DNA of 64,000 nt from Bryobacteraceae bacterium (GCA_025056865.1 JANWVO010000024.1:21787-85786), one strand, 5' to 3'; shown: positions 45,235-54,427, counted from the stretch's first letter. The notes: generated by a model from the letters alone, not told the origin. Program-made: numbers and translations.

Positions 45235-46458
45235 TCAGCTCTTCGGCGGCGGGGCCTCCTGCACCTTGACGGCCAGCCCGGGCGTCAGCCGGGCGAGGTT
45301 CGACACCGCCACCGTTTCGCCCACTTCGAGCCCTTCGAGGATCTCCACTTCCTCCGGCAGCCGCTCGCCAATCTTGACTTCGCGGACGTCGATCGTCGAG
45401 TCCGGCTTCACGACGAAGCTCTTGTTCGAGCCAAGCACGTAGAGCACGGCGCGCGAGGGCACCACCGTGATGGTTTCCGCCTTTTCCGTCTGCAACCGCG
45501 CCCGCGCGTAGGAGCCGGGCTTGAGCTCGTTGCGGGGGTTCTGGATGAGCGCCTCGACGACGAAGGTGCGCTTGGTCTGGTCGACCGTGGGCGAGATGCG
45601 CCAGACCCGGCCCGAGAACTTGCGGTCCGAGAAGGCCTCCACGGTCACTTCCACGTCCTGGCCGATGCGGACCCACGGGCTCATGCGCTCGGGGACCTCG
45701 ATGCGCAGCCGGACGGGATCGGTCTTGACGAGCGTGAACAGCGGGGAATTGGCGCGCACGTAAGCTCCGGCGACGGCCTGCCTCTCCTTGACGAACGCGG
45801 TGAAGGGCGCACGCACGACCGTATCGCGCAGCTTCTTGCGCTGGAGGCTGAGCGAGGCCTTGAAGCGCTCGACCTCCTGGAGGAGGTTGCGCGTCTGGTT
45901 CACGGTCTGGTCGTAGGCGGCCTGGGCGGCCTGGTAGCGGGCCAGAGCCTGGTCGAGGTCCGACTGCGGGCCGATGCCCTGGTCGACGAGTTCGCGCACG
46001 CGCTTGTAGCGCGTCTCGGCGTCATAGAGATCGGCGCGGGCGCGGCGGACGTCGGGCGCGTCTTCGAGGTTCTGGAGGCGGTCGTTTTCGTTCTTCAGGC
46101 CGAGCCGCTCGAGCGACTGCCGCAACTGCGCCTCCTGCTGCGCGACGAGGTAGCGCTGTTCCTCGTCGGAGATGCGCGCCAATACCTGCCCTTCCTTGAC
46201 GAGGTCGCCGAGGTCGGCATGGACTTCGACGAGCGGCCCGTCGATTTCGGCGCTGATGACGGCCTCATCATAAGGGAACAACGTGCCGACGCTCTCAATG
46301 GCGCGGAGGATGGTGCGCTGCGAGACTTTGGCCACGCGCACGGCCACCGGGCCGCCCTCCTTCCTGGCGGAGGCCTGCTGGTTGCGCTGGCAGCCGGAAG
46401 GAAGAAGAACGAGGACTGCGGCCGCGAGTCCGGCCGGAAGAGTGCGGAGAGAGATCAT
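45235..46458 (-). CDS. RND-efflux periplasmic adaptor (membrane fusion protein), lipoprotein
   Basis: The product has 407 aa. The signal ends in a lipobox (LLPSGC). The classical plan of HlyD/AcrA-type adaptors is seen: a lipoyl-like half (AISAEIDGPLVEVHADLGDLVKEGQ), a long coiled-coil hairpin (about 100-200), the second lipoyl half (VVRAPFTAFVKERQAVAGAYV), a beta-barrel (VEVTVEAFSDRKFSGRVWRISP) and a membrane-proximal domain. Such proteins link an inner-membrane pump to an outer-membrane channel. Neither is adjacent, so the partner must be encoded elsewhere. The promoter region holds a near-perfect palindrome at 46501-46518. Confidence 0.92.
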   Translation of the reverse strand: MISLRTLPAGLAAAVLVLLPSGCQRNQQASARKEGGPVAVRVAKVSQRTILRAIESVGTLFPYDEAVISAEIDGPLVEVHADLGDLVKEGQVLARISDEEQRYLVAQQEAQLRQSLERLGLKNENDRLQNLEDAPDVRRARADLYDAETRYKRVRELVDQGIGPQSDLDQALARYQAAQAAYDQTVNQTRNLLQEVERFKASLSLQRKKLRDTVVRAPFTAFVKERQAVAGAYVRANSPLFTLVKTDPVRLRIEVPERMSPWVRIGQDVEVTVEAFSDRKFSGRVWRISPTVDQTKRTFVVEALIQNPRNELKPGSYARARLQTEKAETITVVPSRAVLYVLGSNKSFVVKPDSTIDVREVKIGERLPEEVEILEGLEVGETVAVSNLARLTPGLAVKVQEAPPPKS

Positions 46459-46500
46459 GAATCCACCTGAGCGTGAACAGCCCCCGCGCAGGCCGCAGGA

Positions 46501-46518
46501 GCCTGAAATTATTCAGGC
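46501..46518. promoter_or_regulatory. Palindrome in the efflux-adaptor promoter region
   Basis: GCCTGAAATTATTCAGGC has 7-bp perfect arms around ATTA. It lies 43 bp upstream of the adaptor start and is followed by no T-run, so an operator for a TetR/MarR-type repressor is likelier than a terminator. The regulator is not in the window. Confidence 0.35.
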
Positions 46519-46577
46519 GCGAGCGAGCCGCGCAGGTTACCCAAAAGGGCCATTCTATCGAAGCCCGCCGTGCGCGG

Positions 46578-48887
46578 TCAGGGAACAATGCGGATGAAGA
46601 TTCCCGCGTCGCGCCCGAGGCCGTTGGGCTTGGCGGCGGCGCCGGCGATGTTGAGGTTCAGCGACGTGGTGTAGCCGCCGACGAAGATGCTGCCGTCGGC
46701 GCCGAGCGCGATGCCGGTGCCGACGTCGGCGTTGGCTCCGCCGAACATGGTGGACCAGACGAGCTGGGCGTTGCCCGTCTTTGCAGGGTCGAAGCGCGTG
46801 ACGAAGATCTCGTAGGAGCGGATGGTGGGCTGCTCGAAGCCGGGGAAATTCCGCACGGGGAAATCCGGCGAGGTGGTGTAGCCGGTGAGCGTGACCGTTC
46901 CGGTGGCCGGATCGAGCGCCATGCTGTAGGGCACGTCGCTGCGCATGCCGCCGAAATAGGTGCAGAAGGGCGTGAAGCCGGGTCCGTACTCCTTCAGGTT
47001 GAGGCGGGCGACGAAGGCGTCGGCGGTGCCCCGCCGCGAGCTCTGCCACGCGCCGGGCGACACGGGCAGGTCGTCGGAGAAGGAGTAGCCGGCGATGTAG
47101 ATCTCGTCCGGCGCGGCGACCTGAAGCGCGGTGATCACGTCGAAGTCGTTGCCGCCCCAATAACCGCCGTACAGGAAGGAGTCGAACCAGGTCTTGTCAG
47201 GGTCGATCTTGAGGATGAAGCCGTCGCCGGGGGAGAAGGGCCTGTGATAGTGCGCGTTGTCGCTGTCCGGCAGGTCCTCCGAAGTGGTGACCCCGGCGAC
47301 GTAGACTTTGCCCTCGCGGTCGAAGCCCACGGCGTTGGCGATCTCGGTGGAGGACCCGCCGAAGTAGGTGGCGTAGACGAAGGAAGCGGGCGCGGGCGCG
47401 AAGGGATCGGCCACGACAAGGAACGCGTCCGTGCCGCCGCGGTTGGCAGGCTGGAGCGAAACCCCGGACACCATGAATTTCAGGAAGCCGGAGGTCGTGT
47501 AGCCGGCCACGGCGATGCGGCCGTTGGGGCCGACGGCGATGGAGGTGGGCGTGTCGGAAAGCTCGCCGCCGTAGTAAGTGGAGAAGGTGAGCGTGTCGAG
47601 GCCGCCGACGGTGGGATCGTAGAGCACGATGAAGATGTCGTACTGCGCGTTGCGCTCCGGCTGGAAGGCGTTGTAGGAGACCGGGAAGTCGTCCGAGGCC
47701 GTCGTGCCGGTGACGGCGATGCGATGGCCGGCCATGGCGATGGCGGTGGCCTCGTCCTCGCCGCGGCCGCCAAGGTAGGTGAAATAGGCGACCTTCCAGC
47801 CGTCGCCGTCCGGCATGATCTTGGCCAGGAAGGCGTCGCGGGTGGTGACGTCCGGCACGTAGTAGTAGACGCCCGCGCCCTTGGCATGAGGCGCCGGGGT
47901 GGTGCCGTTGACGCCGCGCCGCACGGTCCAGGTGGTGCCGCCGGCGATGGCCGTCACGGTCATCTCTTCCTGGTCGATGACGATGTTGTAGGTGGGAGTG
48001 AAGGGGAAACCGGTGGCGGATTCCACCGTGATCGTGTCATCCCCGGCAGCGACGTCGGCTGCAAGCGTCGTGGCGGCGCGGTTGCCATTGCGCTCCCAGA
48101 GGCGCGGGTCGGTATTGGGAACCACCGGGAGGATGGAGTTCGAGCTGCCGGCGATCCAGAAGCCGCCCGCCGGGTCGGCCGCGACCGAGCGGATGATTTC
48201 CATCTCCTCGCCGCCGAAGTATCCGCCCCAGGCGATGACCGGGTCGATGACGAGCGGCAGGGAGGGATCGTAGGCTCCCAGGGCGATGCGCGCCACCCCG
48301 CCTTCGAGCATATAGCGGCTGGCGACCGGGATGCGGCGCTCACCGGCCATCTGGTAGGCCACCGGCGGCTTCTGGCGGATCCTGCCAGCGAGGAGCAGGC
48401 TGCCATCCCTGTCGAGCGAGGGCCGGGCGCCCTGAAAGACGAGCGCGATGCGGGAAGGGTCGGCGCCGGGCGCAACGACGAAGTCAAACTCAAGCTGCCG
48501 TCCGGTGGAGTAGTAGATGACATCGATGCCCGGATAGACGCCCCTGGCGGCCACCCGGCGGTAATGCGGGACTCCGCGGCGCCATTGCGAGGGGTCGGAG
48601 CCGACCAGATAGTTCGTCCGCCCCTCGAGCGGCTCGAGCGCTTCCAGGCGGGCCGCCGCCGCGCCGGCGAACTCCAGCCGCACCCGAAGACCGGGCCGGG
48701 CCAGCACGGCCCCGCGCGAGTCGACCGAGAGCGCCAGCTCCATGCTGCGGGAAACGAAAGCGTCCTGGCCGGGGGCAGGTTCAAACCAGGCAGGAAGCTG
48801 GGAGAAAGCCTGGCGGGGATCCTTCACGCCGCCGTTGGCGGCAGCCGCGCAAAAGGCGCCGGCGCAGAAAAGAGGCAGCAATCGCAT
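46578..48887 (-). CDS. SBBP-type beta-propeller secreted protein
   Basis: The product has 769 aa. A short signal peptide (LLPLFCAGAFCAAAA) precedes an N-terminal domain of about 200 residues (WFEPAPGQDAFVSRS, VPHYRRVAARGVYPGIDVIYYSTGRQLEFDFVVAPGA-type region) that commonly precedes SBBP repeats. The rest has repeats with the pattern YxTYFGG...D.ATAIAVD.....VAGxTxSxDFP, for example VAYFTYLGGRGEDEATAIAM, VSYATYFGGSSTEIANAVGF-type and FCTYFGGMRSDVPYSMAL. These are beta-propeller blades seen in Acidobacteria and related phyla. An embedded block with GTTPAPHAKGAGVYYY interrupts the repeat array. Extracellular; function unknown. Confidence 0.85.
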   Translation of the reverse strand: MRLLPLFCAGAFCAAAANGGVKDPRQAFSQLPAWFEPAPGQDAFVSRSMELALSVDSRGAVLARPGLRVRLEFAGAAAARLEALEPLEGRTNYLVGSDPSQWRRGVPHYRRVAARGVYPGIDVIYYSTGRQLEFDFVVAPGADPSRIALVFQGARPSLDRDGSLLLAGRIRQKPPVAYQMAGERRIPVASRYMLEGGVARIALGAYDPSLPLVIDPVIAWGGYFGGEEMEIIRSVAADPAGGFWIAGSSNSILPVVPNTDPRLWERNGNRAATTLAADVAAGDDTITVESATGFPFTPTYNIVIDQEEMTVTAIAGGTTWTVRRGVNGTTPAPHAKGAGVYYYVPDVTTRDAFLAKIMPDGDGWKVAYFTYLGGRGEDEATAIAMAGHRIAVTGTTASDDFPVSYNAFQPERNAQYDIFIVLYDPTVGGLDTLTFSTYYGGELSDTPTSIAVGPNGRIAVAGYTTSGFLKFMVSGVSLQPANRGGTDAFLVVADPFAPAPASFVYATYFGGSSTEIANAVGFDREGKVYVAGVTTSEDLPDSDNAHYHRPFSPGDGFILKIDPDKTWFDSFLYGGYWGGNDFDVITALQVAAPDEIYIAGYSFSDDLPVSPGAWQSSRRGTADAFVARLNLKEYGPGFTPFCTYFGGMRSDVPYSMALDPATGTVTLTGYTTSPDFPVRNFPGFEQPTIRSYEIFVTRFDPAKTGNAQLVWSTMFGGANADVGTGIALGADGSIFVGGYTTSLNLNIAGAAAKPNGLGRDAGIFIRIVP

Positions 48888-49025
48888 GATGGCTCGAGAG
48901 GCCCACAGAGGGGAAGTCCAAACACTTCATTATACGAACCGCTCTGCGGGCACGGGTACAGCCAACCGGCTGCCCCCTTTTTCGCCAGAGGGTTGCGGGT
49001 GCGGGGCCTGGGCAGTGGGCCTCGC

Positions 49026-49301
49026 CTAACCCAGCACGAAGAAGCCGGATTCGACCTCCTTGCCTGCCACGCGCGTCCAGGCGACGCGGGCCTCGCCGCG
49101 GCGGCCGGGGTACTCGAAGCGCACGCGCTGCCCGGAGGTCAGTCCGGCATAGCCGTGGGAGGCGCGGAAGCCGCTGGGGCTGATGTCGACAAGGCGGCCC
49201 TCGATGACCCGGCGCGGCAACACGTCCAGCAGTTCCAGCGTGACCGGCCCGCTGGCGGGCTGACGCGGCTCACGCCGTCTTTCCTGGCAGTTCCCGCTCA
49301 T
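49026..49301 (-). CDS. PilZ-domain c-di-GMP-binding protein
   Basis: The product has 91 aa from ATG 49301, preceded by GGGGG about 8 nt upstream; a longer frame starts inside the regulator gene. It keeps the two PilZ signature pieces, RRREPR at the N-terminus (RxxxR) and DISPSGFR (D/NxSxxG). It should bind c-di-GMP. It overlaps the end of the enhancer-binding protein gene by 32 nt and so is co-transcribed with it, while the c-di-GMP enzyme lies divergently upstream. Output partner unknown. Confidence 0.85.
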   Translation of the reverse strand: MSGNCQERRREPRQPASGPVTLELLDVLPRRVIEGRLVDISPSGFRASHGYAGLTSGQRVRFEYPGRRGEARVAWTRVAGKEVESGFFVLG

Positions 49302-50313
49302 GGATGCAACCCCCGTTTTCTGTGGCGGGCGCGGGAAGGAAAGCGGTTTCCAGAGCGCCACGGCCCTCCAGCTCCCGGTACAGCCTGAGCTTGCGGCTCA
49401 ACGTCCGGCGCGAAATCCCCAGCAGCGCCGCTGCCTTTTCCCGGTGCCCGTTCGTGGAGCGCAGGGCGCGCAGGATGGCTTCCTTTTCGAGCGATTCCAG
49501 CCGGTGGAGAATGACGGGCGCGGGCACACCGCGCGGTTCGACCGGCAGGCCGAGGTGCTCCGGGCCGATGGGCGCGCCGTCGGCCAGTAGCGCGGCCCGG
49601 GTCAGCACGTTTCGCAGTTCCCGGACGTTGCCGGGCCACCAGTAGCGCTCCAACACGCCGAGCGCCTCGCGCGTGATCCTGGGCTGCGCCCTGTAGCCGG
49701 CCAGGAAGTGCAGCGCCAGAGGACCGATGTCCTCCACCCGCTCTCGAAGCGGAGGAACGCGAAGCACGACCTGGCTGAGCCGATGGAAGAGGTCACTGCG
49801 GAAGCGTCCTTCGGCGACGGCCTTTTCGAGATCCGCATTGGTGGCGGCGACGATGCGCACATCGACCTGGACCTTTTTTGTCCCGCCAAGGCGGTAGTAA
49901 GGGATGCCGTCCAGCACGCGGAGCAGCTTGACCTGGAGGCGGAGGTCGAGTTCGCCGATCTCGTCGAGGAAGAGCGTGCCGGTGTGGGCCAGCTCGAACA
50001 GCCCCGGCTTGGGGGCCACCGCGCCGCTGAAGGCGCCGCGCTCGTGGCCGAACAGCTCGCTTTCGACCAGATGCTCGGGAATGGCTCCGCAGCTAACGTC
50101 GACCCAGGGGCGGCTGGCCCGTGCCGAAAAGGAATGCACGGCCCGGGCGATGATTTCCTTCCCTGCCCCGCTCTCGCCCGTGATCAGCACGGCAGCCGAC
50201 GAGCGCGCGGCGCGCTCCGTGAGTGCGAGCAGAGACCGCATGGCGGGGCTGGCGATCACCGCGGTGAGGCCGAGCAGGTCCAGCGTCTGGACTGGAGGCG
50301 GAGCCATCGGCAT
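49270..50313 (-). CDS. Sigma-54 enhancer-binding protein without receiver domain, GAFSGA variant
   Basis: The product has 347 aa. It is almost only the AAA+ domain: Walker A GESGAGKE at 46-53, Walker B LFLDEIG, sensor and arginine region FHRLSQVVLRVPPLRER, followed by a Fis-type helix-turn-helix (NGHREKAAALLGISRRTLSRKLRLY) near residue 290. The sigma-54 contact loop reads GAFSGA (93-98) instead of GAFTGA. Ser for Thr is conservative and may lower but not abolish activity. There is no N-terminal receiver or sensor, so control must come by a partner, by expression or by the co-transcribed PilZ protein. It is divergent from the HD-GYP/GGDEF gene. Confidence 0.92.
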   Translation of the reverse strand: MPMAPPPVQTLDLLGLTAVIASPAMRSLLALTERAARSSAAVLITGESGAGKEIIARAVHSFSARASRPWVDVSCGAIPEHLVESELFGHERGAFSGAVAPKPGLFELAHTGTLFLDEIGELDLRLQVKLLRVLDGIPYYRLGGTKKVQVDVRIVAATNADLEKAVAEGRFRSDLFHRLSQVVLRVPPLRERVEDIGPLALHFLAGYRAQPRITREALGVLERYWWPGNVRELRNVLTRAALLADGAPIGPEHLGLPVEPRGVPAPVILHRLESLEKEAILRALRSTNGHREKAAALLGISRRTLSRKLRLYRELEGRGALETAFLPAPATENGGCIHERELPGKTA

Positions 50314-50471
50314 CAGGGTCCATGTCTATCTTGCAGGAATGCCGGAGGAAAGGGGAGAGGGCATCCATGCAATCCTCCCGGCCGGGAATCCCCGAGCGGG
50401 ACAGGGAGAAACACCTTAGAAAGGACCGGGGTAATGTTTGCCGCTCCTTCCGCCGATTTCCTTCTAGGCGA
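50314..50471. other. Divergent regulatory region of the c-di-GMP cluster
   Basis: These 158 bp separate the enhancer-binding protein and the c-di-GMP enzyme. TTGCAGGAAT occurs at 50330 but has no correctly spaced GG, so no sigma-54 promoter is claimed. Confidence 0.4.
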
Positions 50472-52922
50472 ATGAACTCGACCAGCGCCAACCGGGCCTT
50501 CGTGCGGCTGATGATCCTCATCGCCATGGCCACGACCCTGCCCCCGTTCTTCGCCTGGAGGACGGCGGACCTGCCGCAACTGCTCGCCTTCCTGGCCGTG
50601 TCGGTTCCGGCCAGCTACTTCCGCGTCGGGTTCAGCCACGGGCAGGGGCTGGTGCCGCTGGCGCTGCTGTTCGTGATGATCAGCCTCCGCACCGGCCAAC
50701 TGGAGCAGACGCTGCTGCTGGCGGCAACCAACGCGCTGGCCTTTGAGCTGGGCGGGCGCCGCAGCCATGGAAAGAACGCCGAGCAGGTGCTGTTTACGAT
50801 GGCGGTGTGGTGCATCGCCGCCGTCGCCGGCGATTACGTGCTGAACGGAGCGCCGCAGCCGATGGGCCGCATGGAAGTGGCCGCCGCCCTGCAATCGGTT
50901 CTGCTGGGCGTCTCGATGTTCATTTCGATCTCCTTTCCGGAAGTGCTTGCCCAGCGGCTGGAGACGGGGCAGCGCCTGATGCAGGCCTGGAAGGAACGGC
51001 ACGTGTGGATGATGCCCTACTTCGTGGCCAGCGCGCTGATTGCGGCCCTGTTCGACGTCGCCCGAAGCCAGTTCGGCTGGCAGATTCCGCTGCTGCTGAT
51101 GGTGGCCCTGTATCTGCCGTACCGCGCCTACCTGCTGTATCTGGAGAAGGTGGAAGAGAGCCTGCGGCATGCCGAGGAGATGGCGGCGCTGCACCTGCGC
51201 ACGATCGAGGCGTTGGCCCTCGCCATCGATGCCAAGGACGAAACCACGCAGGAGCACCTGCAACGGGTGCAGGTGTATGCCGTGGAGATCGGCAAGGAGC
51301 TGGGCCTTTCCGGGAGAGAACTGGAAGCGCTGCGCGCGGCCGCGCTGCTGCATGACATCGGCAAGCTGGCCGTGCCGGAGCACATCATTTCCAAGCCCGG
51401 GCGGCTGACGCCGGAAGAGTTCGAGAGGATGAAGATCCACCCGGTGGTAGGGGCCCAGATTCTGGAGCGGGTACGGTTCCCCTATCCGGTGGCCCCGATC
51501 GTACGCTCGCACCATGAGCGGTGGGACGGCAACGGCTATCCGGACCGGCTGAAGGGAGAGGAGATTCCGATCGGGGCGCGCATCCTCAGCGTGGTGGATA
51601 CGCTGGATGCGCTGGCCACGGACCGCCACTACCGCAAGGCGCTGCCGCTGGACGAAGCCGTCGGCATCATCTTGCAGGAGGCGGGCAAGGCCTTCGACCC
51701 GCGGGTGGTGGAGGTGCTGGCGCGGCGCTACCGGGAGCTGGAGCAGATGGCCCGGGCGCGCAGCGTGAACGAGCTGAAGCTGCAAAAAGAAGTCGAAATC
51801 CAGGGCGGCGAGGCTCCGGGAGCCGGATTCGAGACGGCCGCGCAGCCGGCCGCGGCCGCCAGCCAGCCGGATTTCCTCAACCAGATCGCCGCAGCGCGAC
51901 AGGAGGCGCACGAGCTGTTCGAGCTGGCGCACAATCTGGGCACGTCGCTCAGCCTGGACGAAACGCTCTCGGTGCTGAGCGTTCGGCTGAAAAGGATCAT
52001 CCCCTACGACGCCATGGCGGTCTACCTGAAGAAGGAAAAGGTCCTCGAGCCGGCCTTCGTCACGGGCGAGAACGCGCGGCTGTTCTCTTCCCTCCGGATT
52101 CCGGTGGGCCAGGGGCTGTCGGGATGGGTGGCCGAGACGGGGCGCGAAATCCTGAACGGCAACCCCAGTGTCGAACCGGGCTACCTCAATGACGAGACCA
52201 AGTTCTCCACGCTACAGTCGGCGCTTGCTGTTCCGCTGGAGGGGCTGAACGGAATCATCGGCGTCCTGACGCTGTACCGCGCCGAGCGGAACGCGTTCAG
52301 CCGGGATCACATGCGCGTGCTTCTCGCCGTCTGTTCCAAGCTCGCGCTCGCGGTGGAGAATGCGCTGCGCTACCATCAGGCGGAAAGCAGCGCCACCACG
52401 GATTTCCTCACCGGGCTGCCCAACGCCCGGTCGCTGTTCCATCACCTGGACAACGAGCTTGCCCGCAGCCGGCGGCTGGGCGGCGTGCTCACGCTGGCCG
52501 TCATCGACGTGGACAACTTCAAGCTGATCAATGACGAGCGCGGCCATCTGGAGGGAAACCGGCTTCTGCAACTGCTGGGAGAGGCCCTGCGCACGCACTG
52601 CCGCGAGTCAGACTATGTCGCCCGGATGGGCGGCGATGAGTTCGTGCTGGTCCTTGGCGGACTGGCCCGGGATCTGGCGCCCATGCGCATGGCGCACCTC
52701 AAGCGCGGCGTCGAGGAAGAAGTGCGGGCGAAATCGGGCTATGAACTGGCGCTGTCGGTCGGCTGGGCGTGCTACCCCGAGGACGGAGACAACGCTGAAG
52801 ACCTGCTATCCACCGCCGACCGCGAGATGTACCGGGCCAAGCAGAGCAGTGAGAGCCGCCGCAGGACCCGCGCCCGCTGGCAGCAATGGGCATACCGCAT
52901 GGAGCAGACCGCCATCCAGTGA
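50472..52922 (+). CDS. Membrane HD-GYP / GAF / GGDEF c-di-GMP enzyme
   Basis: The product has 816 aa from ATG 50472; longer frames upstream are promoter sequence. Residues about 10-225 have several TM helices. The HD-GYP phosphodiesterase domain (about 235-425) has HD at 294-295 and HHERWDGNGYP at 347-357, so it is intact. A GAF domain spans about 470-620 (DYLAxVYLKK, VPVGQGLSGWVAETG-type). The GGDEF cyclase domain has an intact GGDEF at 720-724 and an inhibitory I-site RESD at 711-714. The enzyme could both make and degrade c-di-GMP, with the GAF domain and membrane part as sensors. PilZ and enhancer-binding protein genes are divergent. Confidence 0.93.
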   Translation: MNSTSANRAFVRLMILIAMATTLPPFFAWRTADLPQLLAFLAVSVPASYFRVGFSHGQGLVPLALLFVMISLRTGQLEQTLLLAATNALAFELGGRRSHGKNAEQVLFTMAVWCIAAVAGDYVLNGAPQPMGRMEVAAALQSVLLGVSMFISISFPEVLAQRLETGQRLMQAWKERHVWMMPYFVASALIAALFDVARSQFGWQIPLLLMVALYLPYRAYLLYLEKVEESLRHAEEMAALHLRTIEALALAIDAKDETTQEHLQRVQVYAVEIGKELGLSGRELEALRAAALLHDIGKLAVPEHIISKPGRLTPEEFERMKIHPVVGAQILERVRFPYPVAPIVRSHHERWDGNGYPDRLKGEEIPIGARILSVVDTLDALATDRHYRKALPLDEAVGIILQEAGKAFDPRVVEVLARRYRELEQMARARSVNELKLQKEVEIQGGEAPGAGFETAAQPAAAASQPDFLNQIAAARQEAHELFELAHNLGTSLSLDETLSVLSVRLKRIIPYDAMAVYLKKEKVLEPAFVTGENARLFSSLRIPVGQGLSGWVAETGREILNGNPSVEPGYLNDETKFSTLQSALAVPLEGLNGIIGVLTLYRAERNAFSRDHMRVLLAVCSKLALAVENALRYHQAESSATTDFLTGLPNARSLFHHLDNELARSRRLGGVLTLAVIDVDNFKLINDERGHLEGNRLLQLLGEALRTHCRESDYVARMGGDEFVLVLGGLARDLAPMRMAHLKRGVEEEVRAKSGYELALSVGWACYPEDGDNAEDLLSTADREMYRAKQSSESRRRTRARWQQWAYRMEQTAIQ

Positions 52923-52956
52923 CCGGATCCGGGCGGCACAGCCGAAGCCACGCCTC

Positions 52957-54354
52957 TCACAGCGGATCTTCCGCAGCCTGCCTGCGCTTCGGCAGCACCC
53001 AGTAGCGGTAGACCAGCGCGCCCGAAACAAGCGTGGCAGCCGCGGCGGCGGAGATCAGCGGGGCGAACCGCAGCCCGGCGATCACCAGCCAGACGCCGGG
53101 CACCACGAACAGCATCGGCACCAGCGGAAAAGCAAAGCTCACCGCGGGCAGCTTCTGCCAGTCCGGGCGCCGGCGCAGCCACAGCAGGCTCGCTACGGCG
53201 AGCATCGCGAACAGATTCAGCAGGTAGCCGATGTAGGTCATGAGATTGCCGAAGTTGACCAGCGTCATCAGCATGGCGCAGGCGCCCTGGAAGAGGATGG
53301 CCACCACTGGCGTGCGCCACTTCGGGTGCACGTAGCCCGCCGAAGGCACGAAGGCACCGTTCTTCGCCATGGCGTAATAGAGGCGGGGGCCGATGGTCAC
53401 CATCGCGTTCACCGTCGACATGAGGCTCACGGCCAGCAGCGCGCTGAAGACGGCAGCGCCTTCGGGGCCGAACAGCGCCTGCGCCGTCAGGCTGCCGATG
53501 GCGAGCACGCCTTTCATCTGCTCGAGCGGCACGGCGTAAATGAACACGATGTTGAACAGGAGATAGAGGACGGCCACGGCGACCGTGCCGATGGTGAGCG
53601 CCATCGGCAGCGTCCGCTCGGGCCTTTTCAGCTCCTCGGCGATGTAGGTGGCCGCGTTCCAGCCGCTGTAGCCGACGTAAATCCAGAAGAGGCTCAGGGC
53701 GAACTGGGCCGCCAGCGGCGTGGCCGAGGTCCGCACGGCGGCCTGCCCCAGATGGGACCAGTCCCCGTGGCCGATGGCCAGCCCGAAGGCGATGAAGGCC
53801 ACCATGACGAGCACCTTGATGGAGGTGAGCGTGTTCTGGATGCGGGCGATGAACTCCACGCCGAACAGGTTCAGCACGGTGAACACGAATATCAGCGCCG
53901 CGGCGGCCACCTGGGCTCCGCCGGCTTCAATGCCGATTTCGCCCCATGTCCGGCGGAACCAGATATTTTCCTGGCGCAGGGCGGGAAAAAAATACCCGAG
54001 GTAATTCGAAAATGCCAGCGCGGCGGTGGCGACCGGAGCGGAAAATCCGGCAAAAAAACTCACCCACCCGCTCATGAATCCGAGCGTCGGGCCGTAGGCG
54101 CGGGTCAGATAGACATACTCGCCTCCGCTGGCGGGGAAGTTCACCCCGAGCTCGGAATAGGACAGCGCGCCCGCCAGGGCGATGACGGCGCCTACCAGCC
54201 AGATCCCCAGCACCAGCCACGGCTCTCCGAGGTCGCCGGCAAGGAAGCCGGTGGAGGTGAAGATGCCGGTGCCAACCATGTTCGAAATGACCAGCGCAGT
54301 GGCGCTGAACAGTCCAAGGCGGCGCAGCAGCGCAGGCGTGGTGCTCGTTGCCAT
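52957..54354 (-). CDS. APC-superfamily amino acid permease
   Basis: The product has 465 aa with about 12 hydrophobic helices. The first repeat starts with LFSATALVISNMVGTGIFTSTGF, the motif of the LAT/APC fold, followed by GALSYSELGVNFPASGGEYVYLTRAYG. It imports or exchanges amino acids; specificity cannot be told. The ATG is preceded by a -10-like TACAAT (54368-54363) ending 8 nt upstream, without Shine-Dalgarno sequence, so a leaderless message is possible. It is convergent with the c-di-GMP enzyme. Confidence 0.92.
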   Translation of the reverse strand: MATSTTPALLRRLGLFSATALVISNMVGTGIFTSTGFLAGDLGEPWLVLGIWLVGAVIALAGALSYSELGVNFPASGGEYVYLTRAYGPTLGFMSGWVSFFAGFSAPVATAALAFSNYLGYFFPALRQENIWFRRTWGEIGIEAGGAQVAAAALIFVFTVLNLFGVEFIARIQNTLTSIKVLVMVAFIAFGLAIGHGDWSHLGQAAVRTSATPLAAQFALSLFWIYVGYSGWNAATYIAEELKRPERTLPMALTIGTVAVAVLYLLFNIVFIYAVPLEQMKGVLAIGSLTAQALFGPEGAAVFSALLAVSLMSTVNAMVTIGPRLYYAMAKNGAFVPSAGYVHPKWRTPVVAILFQGACAMLMTLVNFGNLMTYIGYLLNLFAMLAVASLLWLRRRPDWQKLPAVSFAFPLVPMLFVVPGVWLVIAGLRFAPLISAAAAATLVSGALVYRYWVLPKRRQAAEDPL

Positions 54355-54427
54355 CGCCCTGCATTGTACTGGACGGGGGCGGGGGCGCGCCTGACGGCAG
54401 GCGGCGGGCGCCGCGGGCGCAGGCCGT

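Noticed and set aside
46473..49388. A 971-codon plus-strand frame opposite the SBBP gene
   Set aside because: It spans several minus-strand genes and shows only composition bias.
50322..50345. TTGCAGGAAT as -12 part of a sigma-54 promoter before the HD-GYP gene
   Set aside because: No GG lies 10 nt before the GC, so spacing is wrong.
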